The notes under the pieces were generated by a model, which was not told the origin of the DNA, did not search any database, and saw only the letters and a program-made list of their open reading frames with translations. A stretch of 64,000 nucleotides of DNA from Pricia mediterranea (GTDB lineage Bacteria > Bacteroidota > Bacteroidia > Flavobacteriales > Flavobacteriaceae), in the NCBI RefSeq assembly GCF_032248455.1, contig NZ_JAVTTP010000001.1:3346501-3410500 (forward strand), read 5' to 3'. Of this stretch, positions 52,443-60,880 are shown in pieces (position 1 is the stretch's first letter; every line of letters starts with the position of its first letter). A program made the position numbers and the translations under genes.

Positions 52443-52450
52443 CAAAAATA
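52443..52450 (-). promoter_or_regulatory. -7 element of the DUF1456 gene
   Basis: The minus strand reads TATTTTTG; its outer edge lies 34 bp from the start at 52416. Confidence 0.45.
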
Positions 52451-52694
52451 ACATATTAGGCCGCCCTGTGGGCATTAACCTTGCCCTGTTTACGAAAGCT
52501 AACGGTCCAAATTGTCGCATCTTTGATGCAGATTGCCCGTATTGCTCTCGTTGAACTTCGGAGGCCATAAAGAAAAGCGACAAAATGGCACCAATAACTC
52601 AATTCAAGCTGTCATAAAGGCAGTATCAATGTATTGGTACATCCTTTGCCTATATCCTATCGAAATCGAAGTTCAACTAAAAAAGATAGATATC

Positions 52695-53120
52695 ATGAGT
52701 ATTGCAAGACGAAACAATTTGGTTTTTCCATCCCTGATGAATGAAATTTTCAAGCCGGACTGGTTTGGGGGTATGGATAGTGCTGCTGCCAGTGTTCCAG
52801 CGGTAAACATTAAGGAAAATGAAAAGGATTTTGAACTTGAACTGGTCGTGCCAGGAAGAAAAAAATCTGATTTTAACATCGAAGTGGATAAGGATGTTCT
52901 TAGCATTTCTTCGGAAGTCAAGAAAGAGGATGAGGTCAAGGAAGAGAATTACACTCGAAGGGAATTCGGATTCAGTTCTTTCAAGCGTGCTTTTACGTTG
53001 CCCGAGACCATCGACGGCGATAAAATAGAGGCCGACTATAAAGACGGCATCTTGAAATTCGTTCTGCCGAAAAAAGAAGAGGCACTGCCCAAGCCAAAAA
53101 GAATGATTGAATTGTCGTAA
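52695..53120 (+). CDS. small heat-shock protein (Hsp20)
   Basis: ATP-independent holdase chaperone of 141 residues. The alpha-crystallin domain covers about 33-130: AVNIKENEKDFELELVVPGRKKSDF, the conserved loop EENYTRREFGFSSFKRAFTLPE and ADYKDGILKFVLPKKE (A-x-x-x-G-I-L). The ATG at 52695 gives the standard MSIARRNN N-terminus; 54 earlier in-frame codons are not family-like. Confidence 0.94.
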   Translation: MSIARRNNLVFPSLMNEIFKPDWFGGMDSAAASVPAVNIKENEKDFELELVVPGRKKSDFNIEVDKDVLSISSEVKKEDEVKEENYTRREFGFSSFKRAFTLPETIDGDKIEADYKDGILKFVLPKKEEALPKPKRMIELS

Positions 53121-53187
53121 CGCTAGAAGTTGAAACGGCAAAAAAATTATGTTCCCATACCGTTTTGGTAGGTTTTCATAATGGTTG

Positions 53188-53204
53188 CCTGCCGCTTAGG
53201 CAGG
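53188..53204. repeat. GC-rich palindrome
   Basis: CCTGCC pairs with GGCAGG across GCTTA, in AT-rich surroundings. It resembles the core of the palindrome at 16531. Confidence 0.55.
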
Positions 53205-53231
53205 GTTGGTTTAGTTGGTTAGTTGAGGAAG

Positions 53232-53262
53232 GCGTCTTGAGAAATCGGGACGCTTTTCTTTT
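53232..53262 (+). terminator. terminator of hsp20
   Basis: GCGTC (53232-53236) pairs with GACGC (53249-53253), with further TGA/TCG inner pairing, and is followed by TTTTCTTTT. Confidence 0.65.
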
Positions 53263-53524
53263 GATATAGGGCGGGGTTCGCCATATCTCTCGATGGGTGT
53301 GCCTCGGGACCTATTGTAGTATCTTTAAGTAGTTTTTTAAGATTTAGACTTGTCTAAAAAATGACAATAAAATATTAAAGACCAGTTGCTTGAATTAGTA
53401 TATGTGAAGTTACTATTTAAAAAATTTGTCTTTTAGGGAAACGTGTGAAAATTACCGATTTTTAGGCGATTTCACGGGCAAGGAAAGGAAAATTTAATAG
53501 TTCGTATTCTTGTAACGGGATAGT

Positions 53525-55513
53525 TTAATCCTGCTCCTTTAGCATGTTGATCTCATCGCGGAGTTGGGCCGCCTGCATAAAATCGAGTTCCTTGGCCGCT
53601 TTTTCCATGGCCTTGCGTTTGGTACGGATCAATTTTTCGATCTGGTCCTTGGTCATGTATTCAAGTTCGGGTTCGGCGGCACGAAGTTCCTCCTTTTCGA
53701 AATGGTAGGTAGAAACGGAATTTTTGGCCAGTACACTGTCCAAATTCTTTTTCAGGGCTTTGGGAGTAATATTGTGCTCCTGGTTGTAAGTCATTTGCTT
53801 TTCCCGGCGATAATCGGTTTCGTCCATTGTCTTTTGCATACTGTCCGTAACCTTATCGGCATACATAATGGCTTTTCCATTGAGGTGCCGGGCCGCGCGG
53901 CCTACGGTTTGGGTCAAGGAGCGGTTGCTTCGGAGAAAGCCTTCTTTGTCCGCATCCAATATGGCGACCAGGGAGACTTCAGGTAGGTCGAGTCCTTCCC
54001 GCAAAAGGTTCACACCGATAAGCACATCGAATATCCCTTTTCGAAGGTCTTGCATGATTTCCACCCGTTCCAAGGTATCCACATCGCTGTGGATATAGCG
54101 GCAACGGACGTTGATACGGCTCAGGTACTTGGCCAGTTCTTCCGCCATTCTCTTGGTCAGCGTGGTGACCAAGGTGCGTTCATCCTTTTCCACGCGTTGC
54201 TGGATTTCCTCCACCAGGTCGTCGATTTGGTTTTGGCTGGGACGGATTTCTATGACGGGGTCGAGGAGTCCGGTAGGTCGGATAACCTGCTCCACATAGA
54301 CCCCTTGGCTCAATTGCAGTTCATAGTCCGCCGGGGTGGCACTGACGTAGATGACCTGGTTCTGAAGGGCCTCGAACTCCTCGAATTTCAAGGGTCGGTT
54401 GTCCATTGCGGCCGGAAGCCGGAAGCCGTAATCCACTAGATTGACTTTCCGCGAGCGGTCTCCCCCGTACATGGCATGCACCTGGGGAATCGTGACGTGG
54501 CTTTCATCGACCACCATCAGGTAGTCATCGGGAAAATAATCCAAAAGACAAAAGGGGCGCGTACCCGGCTGGCGGCCGTCCAGATAGCGGGAATAGTTCT
54601 CGATACCCGAGCAGTATCCGAGTTCCCGTATCATTTCCAGATCGAAATTGGTGCGTTCTTCCAAGCGTTTCGCCTCCAAGGGTTTTCCGATATCCTTAAA
54701 ATAATCGATTTGTTTGACCAGGTCGTCCTGAATCTGGTGGATGGCATTTTGTAGCACGTCCTGGGAGGTGACGAACATGTTCGCGGGGTAGATGTTCAGG
54801 GTTTCATAGACTTCTAGCACGTTGTTGTTGAACGGATCGAAGGCCTCGATTTCCTCGATTTCGTCCCCAAAAAAATGGATGCGGAAGGCATGGTCGGCAT
54901 AGCTGGGAAAGACATCTACGACATCCCCCTTGACCCTAAAATTCCCATTTTTGAAGTCCACCGTAGTCCGAGAATAGAGTCCCTGTACCAATTGATGGAG
55001 GAATTTGGTGCGCGCGATGACCTGGTCCTTTTTGATGGAAATCACGTTTTTCTTGAACTCCACCGGGTTCCCGATACCGTACAGGCACGATACCGAGGCC
55101 ACCACGATGACATCGCGCCGCCCCGAGAGCAGGGAAGAGGTGGTGCTCAGCCGCAGTTTTTCGATATCCTCGTTGATAGAAAGATCTTTTTCGATGTAGA
55201 GTCCCGAGGTGGGGATAAAGGCTTCCGGTTGGTAATAATCGTAATAGGAAACAAAATACTCCACCGCATTCTCCGGAAAGAACTGTTTGAACTCGGAATA
55301 GAGCTGCGCGGCCAAGGTCTTGTTATGTGCGAGCACCAAGGTCGGGCGCTGCACGTTCTCGACGACGTTGGCCACGGTGAAGGTCTTTCCCGATCCGGTG
55401 ACCCCGAGAAGCGTCTGGTACCGTTCCCCCTCTTCCATTCCCTGGGTCAATTGTTTTATCGCCTCGGGCTGGTCGCCAGTGGGTTCGAACTCTGATACTA
55501 CCTTGAATTTCAT
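53525..55513 (-). CDS. uvrB: excinuclease ABC subunit B
   Basis: DNA-damage verifying helicase-like subunit of nucleotide excision repair, 662 residues. Walker A GVTGSGKTFT near residue 40; the beta-hairpin YFVSYYDYYQPEAFIP; the DESH motif (VVDESHVTIPQVH); motif VI TQTVGRAARHLNG; and a C-terminal UVR domain (KELDFMQAAQLRDEINML) that contacts UvrC. The length is standard. Confidence 0.98.
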   Translation of the reverse strand: MKFKVVSEFEPTGDQPEAIKQLTQGMEEGERYQTLLGVTGSGKTFTVANVVENVQRPTLVLAHNKTLAAQLYSEFKQFFPENAVEYFVSYYDYYQPEAFIPTSGLYIEKDLSINEDIEKLRLSTTSSLLSGRRDVIVVASVSCLYGIGNPVEFKKNVISIKKDQVIARTKFLHQLVQGLYSRTTVDFKNGNFRVKGDVVDVFPSYADHAFRIHFFGDEIEEIEAFDPFNNNVLEVYETLNIYPANMFVTSQDVLQNAIHQIQDDLVKQIDYFKDIGKPLEAKRLEERTNFDLEMIRELGYCSGIENYSRYLDGRQPGTRPFCLLDYFPDDYLMVVDESHVTIPQVHAMYGGDRSRKVNLVDYGFRLPAAMDNRPLKFEEFEALQNQVIYVSATPADYELQLSQGVYVEQVIRPTGLLDPVIEIRPSQNQIDDLVEEIQQRVEKDERTLVTTLTKRMAEELAKYLSRINVRCRYIHSDVDTLERVEIMQDLRKGIFDVLIGVNLLREGLDLPEVSLVAILDADKEGFLRSNRSLTQTVGRAARHLNGKAIMYADKVTDSMQKTMDETDYRREKQMTYNQEHNITPKALKKNLDSVLAKNSVSTYHFEKEELRAAEPELEYMTKDQIEKLIRTKRKAMEKAAKELDFMQAAQLRDEINMLKEQD

Positions 55514-55832
55514 CCCCTAAAATTACAAAAGAAGTGGGGATTTGAAGGAGTGGGTTCAGGGATAATTTGAACGCTTTTCGCTGACATTTTTATGCCTTTC
55601 CCTTTTCAGGAATAAACGGTCTCAGCTCCGACGATCTTAACTCAGACGGTCTTAACTCTGTAGGTAATGGCGTATCAATTATCGGGAACTTGTCAGGTCA
55701 ATTCTCCCAACGTCGCTCGAGACAGGCGCAGACCAGACCTATTCGGGTGAGCGAAAAGGTTTGTTATGAGAAATTACTATTGGTCTCTAGCCAACCCTTT
55801 TAGAGGGGCACGCCTCTTCTTGAGTTTATTCC
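55514..55832. other. 319 bp gap with a 15-bp tandem repeat
   Basis: GACGATCTTAACTCA (from 55630) is followed directly by GACGGTCTTAACTCT (to 55659). No gene or strong promoter is seen; the permease stop lies at 55833 on the minus strand. Confidence 0.55.
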
Positions 55833-56666
55833 TTACAAATCGCGTTTTTTGAGCAGGGCGTAGGACAGGTAAACGCAAAGGGCCGTCCAGCAGAGTACAA
55901 TGGCAATTTGATACCAGTGTACTTGATAATCAAAATTAAAGTTCTCTCCAATTTCCTTGGCCACGGATTGTACGGCTTTCAGCCTGGTAAAGGGTTCTTG
56001 GATCAGGTTGGACATGGATTGTAGCGGGAGAAATCCCTTGATCGCGTTCGCGGTGTCCCATGAAACGAATTTCCATCCTAGGATGCCGTACAAAACCTGT
56101 TCCACGATGGCCCATAGAATGAGGAACCCCAACGCAAAGGCAGAACGCTTTACCCATATCCCCAAAAAAAGACAAAAAGAGAAAAAACCGACCAGCTTCA
56201 CAAAGAAGGCCAAAAGATACTCCAAATCGGAGAATATGATCGGCAGTTCGTTAAAATCGGAATAAATTGCTCCGAGAATCAATGACACTATAAATACAAA
56301 GACCGTGGAAATCAAGGCGAAGGAGATAGCGGTCAGGAACTTGGAGAGGATGAATTCCCGTTTCGAAAGTCCGTCAATAAGATTCTGTTTTATGGTTTTG
56401 TTGCTGTATTCGTTCGACATCATGGACACGATGACAATGGCCAAAAAAAGTTTGAATAGCGCCGCGATATAGGTGTTGAAATGCCAGATGTAAGGAAAGT
56501 TGAAAATACCTTGGTCCGCCAGGTGAAATTTAACGGGGCCAATATCGAAACGTATGGCGGCTACCAGGGCGATAGAGGTCAATAAGATGAAATAGGATAT
56601 TATCAGGACCTTACTGGCCCGGTTGTTCCAAAGTTTGATAAACTCGATCTGTAAAAGTCGTACCAT
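55833..56666 (-). CDS. ABC-2-type permease
   Basis: Integral membrane subunit of 277 residues with about six hydrophobic helices, the first at 18-38 (VLIISYFILLTSIALVAAI). Regions such as SNEYSNKTIKQNLIDGLSKREFILSKFL match ABC-2 permeases of the BcrB/NatB type. The gene ends the unit begun by the adjacent ATPase gene (1 bp apart), with which it forms an exporter or membrane-remodelling transporter of unknown substrate. Confidence 0.87.
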   Translation of the reverse strand: MVRLLQIEFIKLWNNRASKVLIISYFILLTSIALVAAIRFDIGPVKFHLADQGIFNFPYIWHFNTYIAALFKLFLAIVIVSMMSNEYSNKTIKQNLIDGLSKREFILSKFLTAISFALISTVFVFIVSLILGAIYSDFNELPIIFSDLEYLLAFFVKLVGFFSFCLFLGIWVKRSAFALGFLILWAIVEQVLYGILGWKFVSWDTANAIKGFLPLQSMSNLIQEPFTRLKAVQSVAKEIGENFNFDYQVHWYQIAIVLCWTALCVYLSYALLKKRDL

Positions 56667-56667
56667 G

Positions 56668-57564
56668 CTACTGATTTTTGGTCAAGGTCAAAAATTGTTC
56701 TTCGAGGCTTTCCTTTCTTTTTACCAAGTGCGAAAGCGTGATGTCCTGGGCAAAAAGGACCTTGTTGAGTTCCGTGGCGTCCATTTCTTCCTTCAGGATG
56801 GCCGTAACCAGGCCTTTATCTACCTTGACCGGGCCGAAGCTGGCGTTCTTTTCAAGATAGCGCACCAAGTGTTCGGTGTTTTCCGCCCGAAGTTCAAAGA
56901 ATCCATGGCTGGCCAGCATCCCATCAACACGCCCGGAATAGAGTTTTTCGCCTTTTCTAAGTATGACCACGTGGCTACAGACTTTCTCGACCTCGTCCAG
57001 CAGATGGGAGGCCAATAAAATGGTAGTGCCCTGGGATGCTATGGTCTTGATGATTTCCCGTATCTGATGAATACCCTGTGGGTCGAGTCCGTTCGTAGGT
57101 TCGTCCAAAATCAATATTTCCGGGTCGTTGAGTAGGGCCGAGGCAATGGCCAGGCGCTGTTTCATGCCCAGGGAATAGGTTCTGAACTTGCTGTTCTTAC
57201 GGTCCAACAAGCCTACGAGTTCGAGTTTTTCCGAAATCTTGGTATTCGGTACATCCTTGATCCTGCATACGAGATCTAGATTCTGAACCGCCGTCATGTA
57301 GGGATAAAAATTCGGCCGTTCGATAATGGCGCCCACTTTTTTCAGGGCCTCGTGCGTGGAGCTATTCCCGTCGAACCATGCGAAATTTCCAGCCGTTCGG
57401 TTGACAACGTTCAGTACAATGCCCAAGGTAGTGGACTTCCCGCTTCCATTGGGACCAAGAAGGCCGTACACATTCCCCTTTTCTATGGTGAAGGATAAAT
57501 CACTTACGGCAACAAGTGGTCCGAATTTTTTGGTCAGGTGGGTTACAGTGAGTATGTTTTCCAA
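56668..57564 (-). CDS. ABC transporter ATPase (BcrA/NatA type), TTG start
   Basis: ATPase subunit of 298 residues from the TTG at 57564, which gives ENILTVTHLTKKFG, the normal beginning of the domain; no ATG or GTG lies nearby in frame. Walker A GPNGSGKST, the signature YSLGMKQRLAIASALL, Walker B ILILDEPTNGLDP and the switch LLASHLLDEV are all present. The C-terminal 80 residues are the usual BcrA regulatory tail. It is cotranscribed with the ABC-2 permease and divergent from an unknown gene at 57646. Confidence 0.92.
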   Translation of the reverse strand: MENILTVTHLTKKFGPLVAVSDLSFTIEKGNVYGLLGPNGSGKSTTLGIVLNVVNRTAGNFAWFDGNSSTHEALKKVGAIIERPNFYPYMTAVQNLDLVCRIKDVPNTKISEKLELVGLLDRKNSKFRTYSLGMKQRLAIASALLNDPEILILDEPTNGLDPQGIHQIREIIKTIASQGTTILLASHLLDEVEKVCSHVVILRKGEKLYSGRVDGMLASHGFFELRAENTEHLVRYLEKNASFGPVKVDKGLVTAILKEEMDATELNKVLFAQDITLSHLVKRKESLEEQFLTLTKNQ

Positions 57565-57619
57565 GGTTGATGGGATTAAAGGTGTTCCGCCAAGAGTTAT
57601 CAACAAGACGATAAAAACG

Positions 57620-57627
57620 TAAATTTG
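57620..57627 (+). promoter_or_regulatory. -7 element of the kinase-like gene
   Basis: TAAATTTG lies 26 bp before ATG 57646. The in-frame codon at 57625 falls inside it. Confidence 0.55.
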
Positions 57628-57645
57628 TTACAAAGTAAAAGGAAT

Positions 57646-58728
57646 ATGTCCGAAGAAAAATTGATGTCGAAGAAAAAACCTGCTTATCCGGTCAACGATA
57701 AGCTGGATGCCTATTTAGAGCACTACAACCGAAAGATCGAAATTCCGATCTTTTATGAAGACCTGTTGCGCTTCTCCGGTTCGGTGGTGGTCTATGATGC
57801 CAATGATGAAGATACGCTTTGGGTACGGGCCTACTACCCTGAGTTTGAGCGGAAGGAAATTGATGACAGTCTCAAACGGGTCTATTCGATCTTACATTCC
57901 GACGGGAGCAGCAATATCAGTCAATACTTGAACGTCGATGCCGTGGATTACTGTACTTTCGGCAATTCCAAACCTTTCCGTATCCGTATCCGAAACATTC
58001 TCAATGACAACTTCACCTATTTTTACGTCAAGAAAACGGATGCCTCCCGTATTTACGGCCTGGAGTTAGAGCACATGCTTTCGCCCTACAATTTAAATTT
58101 TTTGGTCTATAAAGATACCTTGATCGAAGAGCATATTGCCGGAATTCCCGGGGACGTCTTTATAAAGGAAATGTTGCCAAGCTGTACGGAATCGGAAAAG
58201 GCCCAGTTGGCCAAGGAATTCGTAAAATTTAACGAAAGATGCATGATTCGACTTTTGGGCGATATGCGGTCGTACAACTATGTGATTGTGCCAGTACACG
58301 ATTTTGATCACGTGGTCTATCGGATTCGCGCCATCGATTTCGATCAGCAGTGTTATGAGGGACGGCTGAACGTCTATCGTCCCCAGTTTTTTAAGGAAAA
58401 CTTTGAAATGGTGGAGCTTGTACGCAAAAAGTTATTGCGGGATTCCGTTGATCAGTATAAGTTGGAAGAGCGTTCTATCGTGGCCAAGCGTATCCTCAGT
58501 TCCGGAAACCGGATAAAAAGGCTACGGTCCATTGCCAAAAAGGATACCATCTCGACCACGGCGAACATGAAAATGCTCCGAGACCAAATTTTGGATCTCA
58601 CGTTGGACATCAAGTTTAAAAAATGCAAGTCCATGGGTGAGGTGCTCGATTCGGCTCTAAATTTCGTCCGCCGTAACTATCAGGGAGTAAGTATGAAACA
58701 GATCATCGAACAGAAGATCAAGATTTAG
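57646..58728 (+). CDS. conserved protein with kinase-like fold features
   Basis: The 360-residue protein has no family name that I can give. Features recall aminoglycoside-phosphotransferase-like folds: a basic strand YVKKTD (Lys129-Lys130), a helix GLELEHML, a hinge-like LIEEHIAGIPGD, a catalytic-loop-like GDMRSYNY (Asp206, Asn211) and a metal-loop-like AIDFDQQ (Asp231-Phe-Asp233). The C-terminal 90 residues are basic helices. There is no signal peptide. It is divergent from the ABC-2 genes with an 81 bp gap, the promoter region. A kinase activity is inference from motif order only. Confidence 0.8.
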   Translation: MSEEKLMSKKKPAYPVNDKLDAYLEHYNRKIEIPIFYEDLLRFSGSVVVYDANDEDTLWVRAYYPEFERKEIDDSLKRVYSILHSDGSSNISQYLNVDAVDYCTFGNSKPFRIRIRNILNDNFTYFYVKKTDASRIYGLELEHMLSPYNLNFLVYKDTLIEEHIAGIPGDVFIKEMLPSCTESEKAQLAKEFVKFNERCMIRLLGDMRSYNYVIVPVHDFDHVVYRIRAIDFDQQCYEGRLNVYRPQFFKENFEMVELVRKKLLRDSVDQYKLEERSIVAKRILSSGNRIKRLRSIAKKDTISTTANMKMLRDQILDLTLDIKFKKCKSMGEVLDSALNFVRRNYQGVSMKQIIEQKIKI

Positions 58729-58741
58729 CGAAAAGGGAACA

Positions 58742-58773
58742 GTGAGCAGAAAGCAGTAAATAGTGAACAGTAT
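58742..58773 (+). repeat. heptameric tandem repeat (GAACAGT-like)
   Basis: Units GAACAGT, GAGCAGA, AAGCAGT, AAATAGT and GAACAGT keep an exact 7-bp period just after the preceding gene. Confidence 0.55.
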
Positions 58774-58837
58774 TTATGAGATTTCAAAATCTTTTAGCCT
58801 ATCGTAAATCCTTTATCCTCGCAATGAATAGTTTTGA

Positions 58838-58879
58838 ACCACTGACCACTGACCACTGACCACTGACCACTGACCACTA
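58838..58879 (+). repeat. ACCACTG heptamer array
   Basis: Five perfect ACCACTG units plus ACCACTA, 7 bp each, without interruption. The last unit supplies the stop codon (CTA at 58877-58879) of the nucleoid-associated gene on the minus strand. Confidence 0.9.
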
Positions 58880-59935
58880 GCTCTTCTCCTCCTTGTTGAA
58901 ATACACTAAGTAGTAGTACATCTGCCGCTCTTCGTCCCATCCTTTTTCAACGAATTTTTGGGCGGATTCGGGATTGATGAAGTCCATCTTGATCTGGATA
59001 TTGGTATCTAAATTGATGACGTTCTTGATTTTTTTTCTGGCGTCGGATACGGCCTTATTGGCAATGTTAAAGTTTGAGACGTCCTCAACGCTATATTTGG
59101 GTCCCTTTTCCACCTTATAGTGTTTGAACTCGGGAATGAACTCGGGGTTTTCCATGACCTCGTTCAGAAAGTTGCCTTCCTCAAAATTATCGTTCTTGGC
59201 AAAGTGGTTGACGGCGCGGTTCATAAACAACACCTCCTGTTGCTTGTCCTCCGCCGGGAGAACGACATCTTTGGCAAAATTCTGGCAGAACTTCAGGTAG
59301 TTTTTAGTGTAGAAATTCTCGTCGGCCAAAGGGGTCGCACCCAAAAACTCCTCCAGCCAATATTTGGTATCGTAGCGGTTGCTGTCCACCGACAATACCT
59401 TATACCCCTGCTCCTCGTTGACGTTGAAAATCAGGCATCCTTTGTCGAGTTTGTTGATATTGATACCCTGTTGGATGACGAGATCTAGATTGCTTCCCCT
59501 TTCCTCGAACTGGAGAAAATCCTGCTTTAGCTCGCTCTTGAAAATTCCAACGGCATCTGTTTTCACGTTATCCAACAGAATGCCTGTCAAATGGGCGACA
59601 TAGAGTTCCCCGCTCTTGATATGCGGATGGTTGGATTGGGCGAACAGATGTTTGGCGATGTTCTTGGAATTCGCGTGGGTCGTTTCGGGATCGGCGAAAA
59701 TCGCGGACGCGAACTTGTAGATTTCATTGAATTCGACGTCGGCCTCATTGGATAGTGTAAGGTAGTTTTCCTCTTTTTCTCGGAAGGGTTTAAAGAAATA
59801 CTCCTTGAGCAATCCCGTTGTTTCGTCGTTGAGCCTAAAAGGTTCCTCGGAAAGAAACAGACCTTCTGCCTTGGTTTTGTTTCCCACACGATGGAGGGAT
59901 ATGGATTCGATTTGGGTAGAATACAGGTTTATCAT
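58877..59935 (-). CDS. nucleoid-associated protein (NdpA/YejK family)
   Basis: DNA-associated cytoplasmic protein of 352 residues. Family sequences include ISLHRVGNKTKAEGLFLS near the start, HIKSGELYVAHLTGILLD, KGPKYSVEDVSNFNIANKAV and IQIKMDFINPESAQKFVEKGWDE at the end. The length fits E. coli YejK (335). Its stop codon lies inside a heptamer repeat array. Just upstream of the start is another degenerate repeat made of CAAGTG-like words. Confidence 0.9.
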   Translation of the reverse strand: MINLYSTQIESISLHRVGNKTKAEGLFLSEEPFRLNDETTGLLKEYFFKPFREKEENYLTLSNEADVEFNEIYKFASAIFADPETTHANSKNIAKHLFAQSNHPHIKSGELYVAHLTGILLDNVKTDAVGIFKSELKQDFLQFEERGSNLDLVIQQGININKLDKGCLIFNVNEEQGYKVLSVDSNRYDTKYWLEEFLGATPLADENFYTKNYLKFCQNFAKDVVLPAEDKQQEVLFMNRAVNHFAKNDNFEEGNFLNEVMENPEFIPEFKHYKVEKGPKYSVEDVSNFNIANKAVSDARKKIKNVINLDTNIQIKMDFINPESAQKFVEKGWDEERQMYYYLVYFNKEEKS

Positions 59936-59945
59936 GGGTTGTAAA

Positions 59946-59975
59946 GTTCAAGTGTCAAGTGCAAGTTCAAAAAAA
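59946..59975 (-). repeat. degenerate CTTGAAC/CACTTGA repeat
   Basis: Read on the minus strand: TTGAACTTGCACTTGACACTTGAAC. The same words occur at 26068-26109. The period is about 6-7 bp. Confidence 0.5.
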
Positions 59976-60062
59976 TACGGACGCTGAAAAAGGTTTACCA
60001 GTTTATGGGATTGTAAAGACAGCTACGTAACTACTAGATTACTGGTTACTCATTATTGTTAT

Positions 60063-60557
60063 TCAATTCCAATTTTCATCAAAATCGAGGTCGTCATAGT
60101 TTTCAAAAGTATCCTCGAAATCGAAAGTGGACTCCGATTTAAAATTGGTTTCCGGTGGGTTTTCGGGCAGTTCCCCGAAGCTGAACAAAAGGTTGGGGTA
60201 GGAGACTCCGGATTCGGACTCTACAATATCGGCCAGTTCAACTAAGAATGTCCACATATTCAAAAAATCATAGACATAAATAAGTTTGGGACTCTTTTCG
60301 GTCATTACATCCTCTAAAAAAGTCTCGTTCATCAGGCGTACATCCGAGCCACTGTCGCTCATATCGAAAAGAGCGATTTCCTCGTCTTGGTTCCAATCCT
60401 CGTCACAAGTGTAGAACGAAGCCATTTCGTTGCCTAAGAAGCCGAAGGACTGGGTAATCGCGTTGTGAAACTCTTCCATGGTGCTACTCTCCTCGATCTC
60501 GATATCACGGAAAATATCCTCTTTGGCATCCAAGATGATTCGTATTTTATAGATCAT
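60063..60557 (-). CDS. pRiA4b ORF-3-like protein
   Basis: The protein is 164 residues with the PRiA4_ORF3-type alpha/beta fold: VYKIRIILDAKEDIFRDIEI-like opening, STMEEFHNAITQSFGFLGNEMASFY, KLIYVYDFLNMWTFLVELADI. The C-terminal 40 residues are strongly acidic (Asp/Glu/Phe). The family name comes from plasmid and IS1096 contexts, but here there is no mobile element nearby, and flavobacterial copies are ordinary chromosomal genes. The function is unknown. Confidence 0.87.
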   Translation of the reverse strand: MIYKIRIILDAKEDIFRDIEIEESSTMEEFHNAITQSFGFLGNEMASFYTCDEDWNQDEEIALFDMSDSGSDVRLMNETFLEDVMTEKSPKLIYVYDFLNMWTFLVELADIVESESGVSYPNLLFSFGELPENPPETNFKSESTFDFEDTFENYDDLDFDENWN

Positions 60558-60579
60558 GGTGTTCTTTTTTACGGGAGGA

Positions 60580-60587
60580 CAAAGTTA
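60580..60587 (-). promoter_or_regulatory. -7 element of the pRiA4b-like gene
   Basis: The minus strand reads TAACTTTG; its outer edge lies 30 bp from the start at 60557. Confidence 0.5.
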
Positions 60588-60610
60588 CGAAGAAATCTGT
60601 GTTTTATCAG

Positions 60611-60655
60611 TTTATAGGTTTAGGAGTTTATGGGTTTAGAAGTTTATAGGTTGCG
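60611..60655 (+). repeat. tandem repeat, period 8 (GTTTATAG-like)
   Basis: GTTTATAG, GTTTAGGA, GTTTATGG, GTTTAGAA and GTTTATAG follow one another. This is the only array here with a period of 8. Confidence 0.55.
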
Positions 60656-60664
60656 GTGGGAAGT

Positions 60665-60825
60665 AGGACGGAAAGAGCAAGGAAGAAAGACCAATACACT
60701 CTAGGGAACATCCAAAAAGGCTAGCCAATGCCAAGAATACCCTTGTGTCTTTCTCGTGCCTTTAGCTATCCTTGCTCTTTCTTCCTTTCGTCTTTTGGTC
60801 AAATTAAGTGTCATCCGTTTTGTTT
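60665..60825 (-). repeat. dispersed intergenic repeat, copy B (inverted relative to copy A)
   Basis: The reverse complement shares ordered blocks with 1317-1458: AACAAAACGGATG, AAGACGAAAGGAAGAAAGAG followed by CAAGGATAGCT, TTTTTGGAT, and CTTGCTCTTTCCGTCCT. The ends (GGAAAGAGCAAGGAAGAAAGAC and the complement of CCTTGCTCTTTCTTCCTT) form an inverted repeat, so an RNA copy would fold into a long hairpin. It fills most of the 60558-60880 gap upstream of the pRiA4b-like gene. Confidence 0.65.
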
Positions 60826-60880
60826 GAAAGGATTCAGGGCAGGACCAAAGTTTAAAGGGATAGTGATTTCGGTGGTAGCC

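Larger units (their letters stand above)
53121..53524. other. 404 bp gap between hsp20 and uvrB
   Basis: Contains a GC palindrome at 53188-53204 (CCTGCC/GGCAGG arms), a short TTGGTTTAG-type repeat and the terminator at 53232. The rest is AT-rich. No gene is seen. Confidence 0.55.

Noticed and set aside
60063-60557. Mobile-element origin implied by the pRiA4b/IS1096 family name
   Set aside because: No transposase, inverted ends or target duplication nearby; the gene looks like a normal chromosomal gene.
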